Below are positions 5,355 to 5,928 of a DNA stretch of 5,928 nucleotides, piece by piece. This DNA is from Acidaminococcaceae bacterium (GTDB lineage: Bacteria; Bacillota; Negativicutes; Acidaminococcales; Acidaminococcaceae). The notes beneath the pieces are model-generated. The model was not told where the DNA came from. It searched no databases and saw only the letters and a program-made list of their open reading frames with translations. Within the stretch, counting starts at the first letter, position 1; the number at the start of each line of letters is the position of its first letter. The stretch is taken from assembly GCA_003512125.1 (NCBI GenBank), contig DOSQ01000087.1:1-5928 (forward strand). The letters are read 5' to 3'. Made by a program: the position numbers and the translations under genes.

Positions 5355-5928
5355 ATGGCAAAAGTGTATTACGATCAGGATGTAAACTGGGACGTTATCA
5401 AAGGCAAGAAGGTTGCAATCGTCGGTTACGGAAGCCAGGGTCATGCCCATGCGCTGAACCTTCGTGACAGTGGTCTGGAAGTCGCGGTTGGTCTGTACAA
5501 AGGATCCAAATCTGCAGCAAAAGCGGAAGCTGCCGGCTTAAAAGTAATGACGGTAGGCGAAGCTGTAAAATGGGCGGACATCACCATGATCCTGATTCCG
5601 GACGAAAAACAGGCTGACGTTTATAAGAACGAAATCGCGCCAAACCTGAAATCTGGTAGCGCACTGGCTTTTGCCCATGGCTTCAATATCCATTTCCAGC
5701 AGATTATCCCGGCTGCTGATGTAGACGTATTCATGGTTGCCCCGAAGGGCCCCGGCCATCTGGTACGACGCGTATTTACGGAAGGCTCCGGCGTTCCCGA
5801 CGTATTTGCGGTATATCAGGACGCATCCGGCAAATGCTTTGACCTGGCACTGGCGTATGCTCGCGGCATTGGTGGTACCCGCGCAGGCGTTATCGAAACC
5901 ACTTTCAAAGAAGAAACTGAAACCGACC
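5355..5928 (+). CDS. ilvC: Ketol-acid reductoisomerase, N-terminal part
   Basis: This is the first 191 codons of ilvC, cut by the window end. The enzyme converts 2-acetolactate or 2-aceto-2-hydroxybutyrate to the dihydroxy acids of valine, leucine and isoleucine synthesis, with Mg2+ and NADPH in the cytosol. The Rossmann motif GYGSQGHAHA is at residues 24-33. The cofactor loop GLYKGSKSAAKA (46-57) has a Tyr where many homologues have Arg, but keeps S51 and S53, which usually contact the NADPH phosphate. AHGFNIHF (107-114) contains the conserved active-site His108, and VAPKGPGHLVRR (128-139) is a signature. The last codons read FKEETETD; this final Asp is an expected Mg2+ ligand of the C-terminal domain, which follows outside the window. 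ATG 5355 has an excellent AGGAGAG (5341-5347) 7 bases upstream. The length class (I or II) cannot be seen, though the sequence resembles class I. It is co-transcribed with ilvN under the T-box. Confidence 0.97.
   Translation, partial: MAKVYYDQDVNWDVIKGKKVAIVGYGSQGHAHALNLRDSGLEVAVGLYKGSKSAAKAEAAGLKVMTVGEAVKWADITMILIPDEKQADVYKNEIAPNLKSGSALAFAHGFNIHFQQIIPAADVDVFMVAPKGPGHLVRRVFTEGSGVPDVFAVYQDASGKCFDLALAYARGIGGTRAGVIETTFKEETETD

Noticed and set aside
1..5928. Mobile element, CRISPR array, tRNA, rRNA, defence or other novel system
   Set aside because: I saw no transposase, terminal repeats, regularly spaced repeats, tRNA-like folds or defence-type genes. The window is accounted for by ordinary housekeeping and biosynthetic genes plus a T-box.

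Overview
This window reads as ordinary, compact chromosomal DNA of moderate, roughly even GC content from a Firmicutes-lineage bacterium. The main evidence is the complete T-box riboswitch with a consensus sigma-A promoter. A diderm Negativicutes member (for example an Acidaminococcus or Phascolarctobacterium relative) is my best guess from the flavour of the proteins, but that placement is inference and no marker gene here settles it. All supported genes are on the + strand.

Layout. (1) Positions 1-279 hold the C-terminal end of a GlcD-type FAD-linked oxidase, closed by a strong intrinsic terminator at 321-352. (2) Positions 353-632 have no recognisable gene except one possible 42-codon ORF (405-533) with a hydrophobic, signal-like N-terminus. 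The rest of that stretch shows nothing I can name. (3) A promoter (610-638) drives ychF (707-1813), with a GTG start and a 15-bp palindrome in its leader. (4) A PHP-family phosphatase of the histidinol-phosphatase type (1932-2708) and a MATE efflux transporter (2802-4139) probably form a two-gene unit ending at a strong terminator (4202-4236). (5) Positions 4237-4748 contain no protein gene. They hold a perfect-consensus promoter (4309-4337) and a T-box leader (about 4371-4616) with readable Stem I, specifier, T-box sequence, antiterminator and terminator. (6) The leader controls ilvN (4749-5252), the acetolactate synthase regulatory subunit, followed by ilvC (5355 to beyond the window end), ketol-acid reductoisomerase.

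How the genes work together. The ilvN-ilvC pair covers the first two steps of branched-chain amino acid synthesis, and its transcription is predicted to rise when tRNA-Ile is uncharged. The catalytic subunit gene ilvB is not upstream of ilvN, so it lies downstream or elsewhere. The other genes (oxidase, YchF, phosphatase, MATE pump) share no evident pathway with each other or with the ilv genes. I found no mobile element, CRISPR array, tRNA, rRNA or clear novel system. The points most worth a second look are the T-box arrangement without ilvB, the small signal-like ORF, and the palindrome in the ychF leader.
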